64,000 bases of DNA from Odiellus spinosus (taxonomy: Eukaryota > Arthropoda > Arachnida > Opiliones > Phalangiidae). A model generated the notes under the pieces. That model was not told where the DNA came from. It saw nothing but the letters and a program-made list of their open reading frames with translations, and made no database searches. Each line of letters opens with the position of its first letter. The first letter of the stretch is position 1. Of the stretch, positions 24,800 through 36,300 are shown piece after piece. The stretch spans positions 1 through 64,000 of the forward strand of contig CAWUCO010000193.1 of assembly GCA_963920705.1 (NCBI GenBank), given 5' to 3'. The position numbers and the translations under genes are program-made.

Positions 24800-26360
24800 A
24801 ACAGGTATATGGACACGTTATGATTTCAGATGGCTGAAGTGACAGATGTAATATCAAAAATGTCTCTGTGAACAAAGACCCAGAAGGGCACGTAATGATT
24901 TCAGATGGCTGAAGTGACAGATGTAATATCAAAAATGTCTCTGAGAACAAAGACCCAGAAAGAACTGTTATGATTTCGGATGGCTCAAGTGACTGATATT
25001 TAATATTATTTTAAAACGTAAAATTTAAGTATAATCGCAATCTGGAAGGATTTAGAGTATAATTTCAAAAACAACTGATTTTATTCACTCGCAAATATTT
25101 AAGAAAAAACATAACAGACGATTTTCTCCCATTTGACCCTTAACATTAAATTTGGCTTAATTATTTTTCAGGGATTACTTGTCAGCTAAAATAAAACGTT
25201 TCGCTCGATAGTCTAGTATTCTAATTTTCGACATAGACATAAATTCATTCTCCGAGATTTTACGTATAATATCTCAGACTCATTTTTTCGTAACAGACCA
25301 CCCGCTGTCCCGAAATCAGGAATTACTCAACGTCGTTTTTTCAAAGGGCATATCTGCTCTGGAATGAGTACTATTAAAAAGATCTTTATATATTTCCTCG
25401 ATATGTAAAAAATCAAGGTTGTGAGATGTGGCTTAAAAGGGGCTATACGCTAATCATGGATACTTTCTTTAACTATGCCCACATGTATTTAGATAATTAA
25501 TATTCTTCAATTTATAATTGACGAATACTCGAATTACGACCTTTAAAATCCGATAAAACTACTTAAATAAATAATGTTAAATTATAAGTCCTCGACTTTA
25601 GTCGAGGCAATTCGTTCATATTACCTTATGCATGTTGAAATGAGCAGTTTATACGGAACAAAAATTCTCCGTATTCTAGTCCCAATTTTGTTTGCGAATG
25701 GCCAAAACCAATCCTTATGTATTTAAGAGTTTAAGCACTAATAAAGGGTCTCTTAAGGGAATCATAAAAAAATTATAGGAAAGAAAGAAAGCCCTATCGT
25801 CTCTGAAATTTGTCCACTTTAAACTCCACCTTCTTTGACTGTTCAATTTCTTACGGTCAACGTCGTCTGCTAAGCTAGAAAACAAGGTGAGTATAAAGGG
25901 CTTTAAAAAACGCCAAAGCCCCTTTAAGATCTCCATTCTTTTAAACCGGTGAGTATTTTTAACGATCTGTTTAAGTACGAGTCGTGACAATTCGGGCTCT
26001 AAGAATACAAAAGGTAATTTCGCATTATACTAAAGAAAAACAACTCAATACACTTTTCCCTGAAGAATAATTAAGCCAAATTAAATATTAAGGGTCAAAT
26101 GGGAGAAAATCGTGTGTTACGTTTTTTCTTAAATATTTGCGAGTGAATAAAATCAGTTGTTTTGAAATTAGACTAAATCCTGCCAGATTGCGATTATAAT
26201 TAAATTTTACTTTTTAAAAGAAAAACTAATATCTGTCAATTGAGCCATCCGAAATCATAACTGTTCTTTCTGGGTCTTTGTTCACAGAGACATTTTTGAT
26301 ATTATATCTGTTACTTCAGCCATCTGAAATCATAACATGTTCTTCTGGGTCTTTGTTCAA
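24800..26360. mobile_element. Foldback-like element A (arms with ~78-bp subrepeats)
   Basis: The left arm (about 24800-25175) starts with two direct ~78-bp units (TGATTTCAGATGGCTGAAGT to AACAAAGACCCAGAA) and ends TTATTTTTCAGGG. The right arm (about 26060-26360) is its inverse, with the same subunits at 26245-26360. The 900-bp interior has no convincing gene (a 91-codon minus-strand frame at 25715-25990 lacks an ATG at its start). Long inverted arms composed of short direct repeats are characteristic of foldback elements. Confidence 0.65.
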
Positions 26361-26374
26361 GGTGTTCCCAGGGT

Positions 26375-27005
26375 TGTATCCAGATTCGCCCAAATAAATG
26401 GGCTAAATTCCCTTTTCGCCCAGTCTCAAATGGCCCAATTCCCACTTAGCCCTATCTCAATCGTCCCAATTTTAAAATTTTTTCCAGGAAATGCATTTTC
26501 GATGCTTATTTTTTTGTTGAATTTCCAAAAAATACATATTATTATTTATGTATATGTGAACTATCACAAACCCAGTCTTGCCTTATCGAACCGAGCCTTA
26601 CATAGCACTGCCCAACCTTACCTTACCCAACATAATCGAACCCAACCTTATCTAACAGAACACAACCATACCGAACCGAACCCTGCTTTAATTAACTGAA
26701 CACAACCTAACATAATCGAGCCCAACCTTATCGAATGCAACCCAGCCTTATCGAATGCAACCCAACCTTATTAGCTGAACTCAACCTTACTTAGACGAGC
26801 CCAACCTTATCTAACCCAACCCAACCTTCTTAAACTGCTTAAAAAATTATCGTTTAATATAATCTAATTAAAAAATGCAGCAGGAATATTTTGGGTCAAA
26901 TGGGAGTTGGCGAATACGTTATGGGTGAAATGGGAAGCGGAATTTTTGTTCTGGGCGAATTGGGAGTCCATCATATTGGGCCAACGTTTTTGGGCTTAAG
27001 GGGAA
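26375..27005. mobile_element. Foldback-like element B (arms of GCCCAATTCCCA-type subrepeats)
   Basis: The left arm (about 26380-26475) repeats GCCCAATTCCCA-like motifs every ~22 bp; the right arm (about 26890-27000) repeats the complement (TGGGCGAATTGGGAGT). The interior holds degenerate AACCTTA repeats (26575-26830). No ORF. Confidence 0.6.
26575..26830. repeat. Degenerate CCCAACCTTAT repeats
   Basis: About 250 bp of irregular units such as GAACCCAACCTTATC and CAACCTAACATAATC. AACCTAACC-type sequence is the complement of GGTTAGGTT and so relates loosely to the insect TTAGG telomere unit, but spacing varies. Confidence 0.6.
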
Positions 27006-27204
27006 CAAACCGTTCCGAGTAGTTCCATATTAGCCGCGTTCGGTCGAATCGAATCTCGGTGGAATGGGACTGAAGCTCGATTCTGACTTAGACGCGTTTT
27101 TCTTTATTTTCCAATTTGGCTTCCAAAAATAACATTTTTTATCGAATTTGAGGAGAAAGGTTAGAAATGATATTCGAAAGGCGACCCAAACGTATGTAGT
27201 CATA

Positions 27205-27845
27205 AGCGCAGTTGCCAAAAGAGCAGTTCCCATGTGCGCACTCCCATAAGAGCGGTTCGTCAAAATCGCAGTTTTGCCAAAAGAGCAGTTTCCTAAAAGC
27301 GCGGTTGCCAAAAGAGCAGTTCTCATTTGCACACGTATTTGTTTTCGTTTAAACGCATATTCTTATAAATGCGGTTTCTGTTTTTGGACGTCGAATGCTG
27401 AAAATCTAGAAAAATATTTTAGGTAAGATTAAATAGGTTAGTTTAGGTAATACTCTTTTCAGACGAGGCGTAACTAGCCGGTTGAATCAGATTTAGCCAT
27501 GGTTTATTCAAAATTAACCAAGGTTTATTGAACTGGAAAAGCTATGTAAACCTCGATTAAATCTGATTAAACCATGGCTAATTACGCCTCGTCTGAAGAG
27601 GGTATAACGTTAGGTCATTTGAGAATATGATTTTAAACATTATGTACCAAACTCCTTTAAACAGAGATTTAAAAATAACTTAAAAATTAACAATGAAAGA
27701 TTTTATTTTATGTTAAGATATTATGTGCAAGTATTCGAATACTTCGTGGACGTCGCTGGTTGAGAAATGATTTGGGGAACTGCGCTTTTGGATACGGCGC
27801 TTTTTGGAACTGCGCTTTCGGGAAACTGCGCTACTGGCTATAAAC
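27205..27845. mobile_element. Foldback-like element C (arms of AAAAGCGCAGTTGCC-type subrepeats)
   Basis: The left arm (27205-27335) contains about seven ~18-20-bp variants of GCCAAAAGAGCAGTT; the right arm (27772-27840) contains inverse variants (GGAACTGCGCTTTT). A hairpin element (27456-27602) is nested inside. No gene. Confidence 0.6.
27456..27602. repeat. Hairpin MITE-like element nested in foldback element C
   Basis: TTCAGACGAGGCGTAACTAG (27458 onward) with its inverse near the end (ATTACGCCTCGTCTGAA, ending about 27597), plus inner pairing ATTTAGCCATGG with CCATGGCTAA. About 145 bp in total. Confidence 0.75.
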
Positions 27846-28094
27846 CCAATAAACTTTTAAACGAAATCGGGAATTGGTTTAAAATTATCGAAAGATTTGA
27901 TTCCGATTGGTAGCCCGAGGACCGATTGGTAGCCCGAGGAAATGAGCTCCCCCCTCAAAGCCAACAAATCAAAACGCCGTATCATTAATTGTCTCTCTCC
28001 AACGCCTCCAAAATTTGATAAAATCCAGTGCCTGCGGAAAATAAAATTCAAACGCTATAAAATTCCGCTATAGAGTTGTGATTAGCCAAAGATT

Positions 28095-28372
28095 TTGCAG
28101 ACGAGTCTCTCCCGTTACCAAGGCAACCCGACCTAGTATCATCTCGAACGCAGGGTTGTAGAGGTCTGGGTTTGAATAAGATAATTTCTCTTTGTTTTAT
28201 CTTTATTCATACTTTGAAATTATCCACGGGAAGTCTATGGTAAATGGAAAGTAATCGCAAATAATTAACCGATTATTTTTTATGATTAACTGATTAACCA
28301 AATATTTGTAGATAATCTTGTTCAAACCCCAACCTATACCTGGTTGCCACGGTAACGGGAGATACGTGTCCC
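28095..28372. repeat. Inverted-repeat element, ~55-80-bp arms
   Basis: GTCTCTCCCGTTACCAAGGC (28103 onward) pairs with TGCCACGGTAACGGGAGATA (about 28352), and AGGTCTGGGTTTGAATAAGAT with ATCTTGTTCAAACCCCAACCT. The interior is AT-rich and non-coding. A minus-strand 64-codon frame spans it but crosses the arm, so it is not credible. Confidence 0.65.
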
Positions 28373-28621
28373 TAAAATCGCTGAATGATCCCGCCACCTA
28401 TCGAGAAAATTGACACACCCATACGTGCTAAAGTCTCGTACCCGCTTTGGGAGCGTGCACTGGCTTTCATAAAATATAACAGGCGTTGTTCTCTCGAATT
28501 GACGTTGTTAACAGGATAGTCGCGAAACAAAAATAACGTATATTTGATTGCCCCGGTTTCGCCTAAGAAAAATAAGGAGCGAGTTCGATTAACTCAAAAA
28601 TAAATAAATAATCTAAGCACG

Positions 28622-28785
28622 GATGTTGGACAAAACGAATTTGATATTTTCAAAGAACAACCCAAACGGCCCATAGGAATTTGGGTAACGTTATGTAAAA
28701 ATTTTTTGTTTCGCCAATGATAAAATTTTATTGTGATAGTAAACAAGGGTTGTGTCCTCACCTTTCTACTACAAAAATAAACATT
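28622..28785 (+). repeat. Dispersed repeat, copy 1 (inverted relative to 30590-30752)
   Basis: It contains AAAGAACAACCCAAACGGCC, TTTGTTTCGCCAATG and TTGTCCTCACCTTTCTAC, each found as its complement in 30590-30752. Confidence 0.7.
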
Positions 28786-28806
28786 TAAACATCATAGTCT
28801 GCGAAA

Positions 28807-29424
28807 ACAAATCAAATGAAGTTTAGCTCGATAATGTTAAAGATAGGCCACATCGTTGGATTCGACAATGGAGTAGACTGTCTTCCCCCACCTGAAATCA
28901 CTTGAACTTTTGAATATTAGTAGACACGAAATAGATAATTTCGTTTTGTAACTGCCATGGGATTTTTTCCAACAACGATTTATATTACCCAGAATGTTGA
29001 CATAATTTGAGGTGCGGAAGACCAAAACGCCTGTAAAAGTGTTCAACCTGCTGAACAACAAAGTTTTGCTGCAAAGCAATTTCAAGGAGCGAGGCACAGA
29101 CTCTACAGCTTCGTCACTCTGTACCTCACTCCTTGAATTTGCTTTGCTGCAAAACTTTGTTGTTGGGCAGGTTGAACACTTTTACATGCGTTTTAGTCTT
29201 CCGCACCTCAAATTATGTCAACATTCTGGGTAGTATAAATCGTTGCTGAGAAAATCCCATGGCAGTTACAAAACGATTTTTTCCAAGAATCTTTATCTAT
29301 CGTGTGTCTACTAATATTCAAAATTTCAAGTGATTTCAGGTGGGGGAAGACTGTCTGCTCCATTGTGGAATCCAACGATGTGGCCTATCTTTGACATTAT
29401 CGAGCTAAACTTCAGTTGATTTGT
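28807..29424. repeat. ~618-bp near-perfect palindrome
   Basis: Arms of about 290 bp pair around a centre near 29110-29116. CTCGATAATG at 28827 mirrors CATTATCGAG ending at 29404; CATAATTTGAGGTGCGGAAGAC mirrors its complement near 29190-29215 (shown in part); AACAAAGTTTTGCTGCAAAGC mirrors GCTTTGCTGCAAAACTTTGTT. Mismatches are few and include one indel of about 13 bases near the centre. ORFs on both strands here are mirror images of each other, not genes. Confidence 0.9.
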
Positions 29425-30190
29425 AGGTATGTTGGTAGTATAGCGCTTAACTATATTCAAAATAACTGATCATATCAGCGGATCCGCATATTTCAAACGA
29501 CGGTACTGTCTCTTTGTGGAATTAAATTAATAGTATTTAAATGAATTTTACCCGCGTGTGCATATTTTTTTTAGAAAAAGCCCGTAAGAATTTTCCTTTT
29601 TAAAATTTTAGATCAAAAGGTTTGTGCTACAAATACGACAAGGATTTTGTATCCGAGCTATATTTCAAATACGGCGTGGCTGTGGAGGGGTTAGGTTAGG
29701 TTACTTTTCAAGATGAGAAGTCTGTTCTTTTTAACAAATTGTCTTACTTATTGTTATTATGTTTTTAATGGCATACAGATGTTATGGTACTTATAGTATA
29801 ATTATCCCTAGATTTTTTTTACTTAAGGTAAATAGTTTTGCTATTTTTACATAAGTTTCTTAATGTATTTTGATTATGAATAAAGTTAAAATATTTTTAG
29901 ACAAACATCTACCTTAATTTATGATACATCCCTTAAAAAACCTATTTATAAATTTAACATAACGCACCCTTAATTAAAAAAAAAATTGGCGATTTAATAC
30001 TTATTTTCGTTATCCTCATAAAGTATATAAATCTTGCCTCAATGTAATCTGTACTCCTTTGCTTGCCCCCGGGATTCTTATTATTAGAGTCCAATCAGGG
30101 ATTCAAACTGGCTGTCACTCCACCTCTATGAGGGTTGTTGACTATTGTCAACCTGGAGTGATAGAGTTGGTCATGGAGCCGCTGCCCTAA
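29425..30190. other. Gene-free AT-rich host sequence
   Basis: One GGTTAGGTTAGGTTA motif near 29692 and a small hairpin at 30113-30165 (TCACTCCA with TGGAGTGA). No gene. Confidence 0.4.
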
Positions 30191-30202
30191 TTAAGGGCAA
30201 CG

Positions 30203-31562
30203 GCCCAGAGACCATGTGAGAGCAAACCAATTGCACGTCATCTAAATAATAAAACGATAGAAGAACCGCAATGAGAAACCGTTTGCAAGAGAAAGCTCTT
30301 ATACGAGAAACCGGGTTTTCGAGAAAGCGCTGATAAGAGAAACCGTTTTTATGAGAAAGCACTGATAAGAGAAACCGTTTTTTGAGAAAGCGCTGTTTTG
30401 ACAATTTCCGCGGTTTTGATATTCGATGTTATGAAATTGTTATTTTGACTATCGCTGTAATGAGAAAGTTTATTTTGACAATCGCTGTTCTGAGACACCG
30501 CTGTTTTGACACACGCTGAATTGGGAAACGCTGCTTGCAAACCGCTGACCTACCAACAAACCGATTTGTATTCGCAGATTATAATGGTTCAATTATTATT
30601 TTTGTGGTAGAAAGATGAGGACAAAACCCTAGTTTACTATCACAATAAAAAAATACCAATGGCGAAAAAAAATTTCGCCATTACCGTTACCCAATTTCCT
30701 ATGGGCCGTTTGGTTGTTCTTTCAATGTTTAAATCCAACAGGATAAAATTGGGGGTAAAATAAATTTGGGATCGGTTAGGTTGGGATGTGTTAAGTTTCG
30801 TTTGGTTGGTTTAGGTCTTAATAGGTTAAATAAGTTTGGGTTGGTTTAGGCTAGGTTGGGATGGCTTATGTTTGATTTCGGTACTCGGCAAAACAATTTC
30901 GTTGTCCATGGTTTTTAACACGGAAATTTCCAAATTTCAAATTAATTTTTCTCAAACTTCGGCTGATCGGATAATAATTTTTCTCTCCGTTATCCTTAAT
31001 CGCTCGAGTCCCGAGTAGAACTCGTTTCTAGAAAAAACTTCGTACGTCTTTCGTCGCACACGGCGGATTAACTTGATATTCGATTCAATTATTATCCTTA
31101 TATCATTTTAATAGTTACGAAAATTTAATCCAAATTAAAAACTCGTAAAAAACGTGATTAACTCTCGTTAATTTGAATAATTCTTGGTCCTTTATACATG
31201 CACGCGCTAGACGTTATAGGAATCAATACATTCTTAATATTAGTTAAATGGTGCACCGACATTCTTGTTATCGATAAATAATGCCCTCCATTATTACGCG
31301 GACGTCAATATGATTTGTATGCTGGTCAGCGGTTTGCAAAACGGCGTTTGCATAGTTCAGTGTCTGTCAAAACAGCGGTGTCTCGGAACAGCAATTGTCA
31401 AAATAAACTTTCTCATAACAGCGGTAGTCAAAATAACAATTTCATAAAGCGAATGTCAAAACAGCGGAACTTGTCAAAACGGTTTCTCATTGCGGTTCTC
31501 TTTCTATCGTTTTATTATTTAGATGACGTACAACTGGCTACGCTCTCATACGCCCTCTGGAG
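30203..31562. mobile_element. Foldback-like element D (arms of GAGAAACCGCTGTTTTGACA-type subrepeats)
   Basis: The left arm (30203-30555) begins CCAGAGACCATGTGAGAGC, then ACGTCATCTAAATAATAAAA, then many ~18-22-bp units (GAGAAACCGTT, GAGAAAGCGCTG, TTTTGACAATCGCTG). The right arm (31320-31562) is the inverse of the same series and ends GCTCTCATACGCCCTCTGG. The interior includes the dispersed repeat copy at 30590-30752 and non-coding AT-rich sequence. The satellite array starts about 10 bp after its right end. Confidence 0.7.
30590..30752 (-). repeat. Dispersed repeat, copy 2, inside foldback element D
   Basis: Inverse of 28622-28785 with scattered substitutions. It shows that interior sequence of element D occurs elsewhere, perhaps from a second, decayed copy. 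Confidence 0.65.
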
Positions 31563-34139
31563 CTTTGCAGTTGAAAACTCTTATTATTTAGATTGTCAAT
31601 TAATTGCTCTTTCGAATGAGTTTTGTTTTGCCTAAATTGCCAAAACATAACAAATATAAAATGGGTTAAAATTAAGCAAAAACGCTTAAAAATCGAAGAT
31701 CATTGGATTCAAATGGACACAAAACAAATATTGATAAATCTAAAAAACAAGAGTTTTGGAAAATCCGTTTAAAAACATGGAAAATAAGGCCAGTTCAAAT
31801 ATACATCTAATATCAAAAAGCGTAATTTTAAAATCTGAAATTTGACTATTTTGATATTGTATGATTTCTTGAATTGGCCATATTTTTCTTGTTTGTCAAC
31901 GGATTTTTGAAAACTCTTATTATTAAGACTGTCCATTAATTGCTCTTTCGAATGAATTTGGTTTTGCCTAAATTGCCAAAACGTAACAAATATAAAATGG
32001 GTTAAAATTTAGCAAAAACGATTAAAAATCACAGATTATTTTATTCAATTGGACACAAAACATTTGATATTTAAACGATTTAGACAAAATTAACATCAAT
32101 CGAAAGAGCAAATATTGATCAATCTAAAAAACAAGAGTTTTGGAAAATCAAATGAAAACCATGGAAAATATGGCCAATTCAAAAATACATCTAATACCAA
32201 AAAGCGTAGTTTTAAAATCGAAATTTGACTATTTTGATATTGTATGATTTCTTGAATTGGCCATATTTTTCTTGTTTTTCAACGGATTTTTGAAAAGTCT
32301 TATTATTAAGACTTTCCATTAATTGCTCTATCGAATGACTTTGGTTTTGTCTAAATTGCCAAAACACAACAAATATAAAATGGGTTAAAATTAAGCAAAA
32401 ACGCTTAAAAATCAAAGATTATTGGATTCAAATGGACATAAAACATTTGATATTTAAGCGATTTAGACAAAATCAACATCAATCGAAAGAGCAAATATTG
32501 ATCAATCTAAAACACAAGAGTTTGGAAAATCCGTTGAAACACATGGATAATATGGCATATTCAAAAAAATACATCTTATATCAAAAAGCGTATTTTGAAA
32601 ATATGAAATTTGACTATTTTGATATTGTATGATTTCTTGAATTGGCTATATTTTTCTTGTTTTTCAACGGATTTTTGAAAACTCTTATTATTTAGACTGT
32701 CCATTAATTGCTCTTTCGAACGACTTTGGTTTTGTCTAAATTGCCAAAACGTGACAAATATAAAATGGGTTAAAATTAAGCAAAAACGCTTAAAAATCAA
32801 AGATTATTGGATTCAAATGGACATAAAACATTTGATATTTAAGCGATTTAGACACAATCAACATCATTCGAAAGAGCAAATATTGATCAATTTAAAAAAC
32901 AAGAGTTTTGGAAAATCCATTGAAATACATAGATAATATGGCATATTTAAAAAAATACATCTTATATCAAAAAGCGTATTTTGAAAATATGAAATTTGAC
33001 TATTTTGATATTGTATGATTTCTTGAATTGGCCATATTTTTCTTGTTTTTCAACGGATTTTTGAAAACTCTTATTATTTAGACTGTCCATTAATTGCTCT
33101 TTCGAACGACTTTGGTTTTGTCTAAATTTCCAAAACTTGACAAATATAAAATGGGTTAAAATTAAGCAAAAACGCTTAAAAATCAAAGATTATTGGATTC
33201 AAATGGACAGAAAACACTTGATTTTTAAGATATTTAGACAAAATCAACAACAATCGAAAGAGCAAATATTGGTATATCTAAAAAAACAAGAGTTTTGGAA
33301 AATCCGTTGAAAAACATGGAAAATATGGAAAATTCAAAAAACATCTAATATCAAAAAGCGAACTTTTAAAATCTGATATTTAACTATTTTGATATTGTAT
33401 GATTTCTTGAATTGGCCATATTTTTCTTGTTTTTCAACGGATTTTTGAAAACTCTTATTATTTAGACTGTCCTTTAATTGCTCTTTCGAACGACTTTGGT
33501 TTTGTCTAAATTGCCAAAACGTGTCAAATATAAAATGAGTTATAATTAAGCAAAAAGCTTAAAAATCCAAGATTATTGGATTCAAATGGACGCAAAACTT
33601 TTGATTTTTAAGTGATTTAGACAAAATTAACACCACTCGAAAGAGCAAATAATGGTCTATCTAAAAAACAAGAGTTTTGGAAAATCCGTTGAAAAACATG
33701 GAAAATATAGAAAATAGAAAATTCAAAATCATCTAATAAAAAAAAGCCAATTTTTAAAATCTGAAATTTGACCATTTTGATATTGTATGATTTCTTGAAT
33801 TGGCCATATTTTTCTTGTTTTTCAACGGATTTTTGAAAACTCTTATTTTTTAGACTGTCCATTAATTGCTCTTTCGAATGACTTTGGTTTTGTCTAAATT
33901 GCCAAAAAGTGACAAATATAAAATTGGTTAAAATTAAGCAAAAACGCTTAAAAATCAAAGATTATTGGATTCAAATGGACACAAAACATTTGATTTTTAA
34001 GCGATTTAGACAAAATCAACACCAATCCAAAGAGCAAATATTGGTATATCCAAAAAACAAGAGTTTTGGAAAATCCGTTAAAAACATGGAAAATATGGAA
34101 AATTCAAAAAACATCTCATATCAAAAAGCGAATTTTTAA

Positions 34140-36300
34140 AATCCGAAATTTGACTATTTTGATATTGTATGATTTCTTGAATTGGCCATATTTTTCTTGT
34201 TTTTCAACGGATTTTTGAAAACTCTTAGTATTAGACTGTCGATTAATTGCTCTTTCGAATGACTTTGGCTTTGCCTAAATTGCCAAAACATAACAAATAT
34301 AAAATGGGTTAAAATTAAGCAAAAACGCTTAAAAATCAAAGATTATTGGATTCAAATGGACACAAAACATTTGATTTTTAAGCGATTTAGACAAAATCAA
34401 CACCAATCCAAAGAGCAAATATTGGTATATCTAAAAAACAAGAGTTTTAGAAAATCCGTTGAAAAACATGGAAAATATGGAAAATTCAGAAAAATATCTA
34501 ATATCTAAAATTGAATTTTTAAAATCTGAAATTTGACTATTTTGATATTGTATGATTTCTTGAATTGGCCATATTTTTCTTGTTTTTCAACGGATTTTTG
34601 AAAACTCTTATTATTTAGACTGTCCATTAATTGCTTTTTCGAACGACTTTGGTTTTGTCTAAATTGCCAAAACGTGACAAATATAAAATTGGTTAAAATT
34701 AAGCAAAAAGGCTTAAAAATCAAAGATTATTGGATTCAAATAGACACAAAACATTTGATTTTTAAGCGATTTAGACAAAATTAACACCAATCGAAAGAAC
34801 AAATATTGGTCTATTTAAAAACCAAGAGTTTTGGAAAATCCGTTGAAAAACATGGAAAATATGGCCAATTCAAAAATACATCTTATATCAAAAAGCGTAT
34901 TTTTAAAATCCGAAATTTGACTATTTTGATATTGTATGATTTCTTGAATGGGTAATATTTTTCTTGTTTTTCAACGGATTTTTGAAAACTCTTATTATAA
35001 AGACTGTCCATTAATTGCTCTTTCGAATGACTTAGATTTTGCCTAAATTGCCAAAACATAACAAATATAAATGGGTTAAAATTAAGCAAAAACTTTTAAA
35101 AATCAAAGATTATTGAATTCAAATGGAGACAAAACATTTGATATTTAAGCGATTTAGACAAAATTAACATCAATCGAAAGAGCAAATATTGATCAATTGA
35201 AAAACAAGAGTTTTGGAAAATCCGTTGAAAAACATGGAAAATATGGATAATTCAAAAATACATCTTATATCAAAAAGCGTATTTTTAAAATCCGAAAATT
35301 GACTATTTTGATATTGTATGATTTCTTGAATTGGCCATATTTTTCTTGTTTTTCAACGGATTTTTGAAAACTCTTAGTATTAGACTGTCCATTAATTGCT
35401 CTTTCGAATGACTTTGGCTTTGCCTAAATTGCCGAAACATAACAAATATAAAATGGGTTAAAATTAAGCAAAAACGCTTAAAAATCAAAGATTATTGGTT
35501 TCAAATGGACACAACATTTAATATTTAAGAGATTTTGACAAAAATCAACATCAATCGAAAGAGCAAATATTGATCAATTAAAAAACAAGAGTTTTGGAAA
35601 ATCCGTTGAAACGCATAGATAATATGGCATATTTAAAAAAATACATCTTATATCAAAAAGCGTATTTTGAAAATATGAAATTTGACTATTTTGATATTGT
35701 ATGATTTCTTGAATTGGCCATATTTTTCTTGTTTTTCAACGGATTTTTGAAAACTCTTATTATTTAGACTGTCCTTTAATTGCTCTTTCGAATGACTTTG
35801 GTTTTGTCTAAATTGCCAAAACGTGACAAATATAAAATTGGTTAAAATTAAGCAAAAACGCTTAAAAATCAAAGATTATTGGATTCAAATAGATGCAAAA
35901 CATTTGATTTTTAAGCGATTTAGACAAAATTAACACCAATCGAAAGAACAAATTTTGGTCTATCTAAAAAATAAGAGTTTTGGAAAATCCGTTGAAACAC
36001 ATGGAAAATATGGTCAATTCAAAAAACATCTAATGTCAAAAAGCGAATTTTTAAAATCTGAAATTTGACTATTTTGATATTGTATGATTTTTGAATTGGC
36101 CATATTTTTCTTGTTTTTCAACGGATTTTTGAAAACTATTATTTTTTAGACTGTCCATTAATTGCTTTTTCGAATGACTTTGGTTTTGTCTAAATTGCCA
36201 AAACGTGACAAATATAAAATTGGTTAAAATTAAGCAAAAACGCTTAAAAATCAAAGATTATTGGATTCAAATGGACACAAAATATTTGATTTTTAAGCTA
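34140..36300. repeat. Satellite segment duplicated at 38350-40510 (offset 4208 bp)
   Basis: Variant-rich monomers here (for example AGTATTAGACTGTCGATTAA at 34227 and TTGAATGGGTAATATTTTTC at 34943) reappear 4208 bp downstream with the same private differences. 4208 is 11 times 382.5, so the copy kept monomer register. Confidence 0.85.

Noticed and set aside
25715..25990. 91-codon minus-strand ORF in foldback element A
   Set aside because: No ATG at the start, no recognisable domain, and located in a repeat interior.
26337..26699. 120-codon plus-strand ORF
   Set aside because: Its start codon is not ATG in a sensible context and its C-terminal part is translated AACCTTA repeat. It spans the boundary of two repeat elements.
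28837..29233. ORFs of 86 and 73 codons on opposite strands
   Set aside because: They are mirror images within the 618-bp palindrome and have no recognisable domain.
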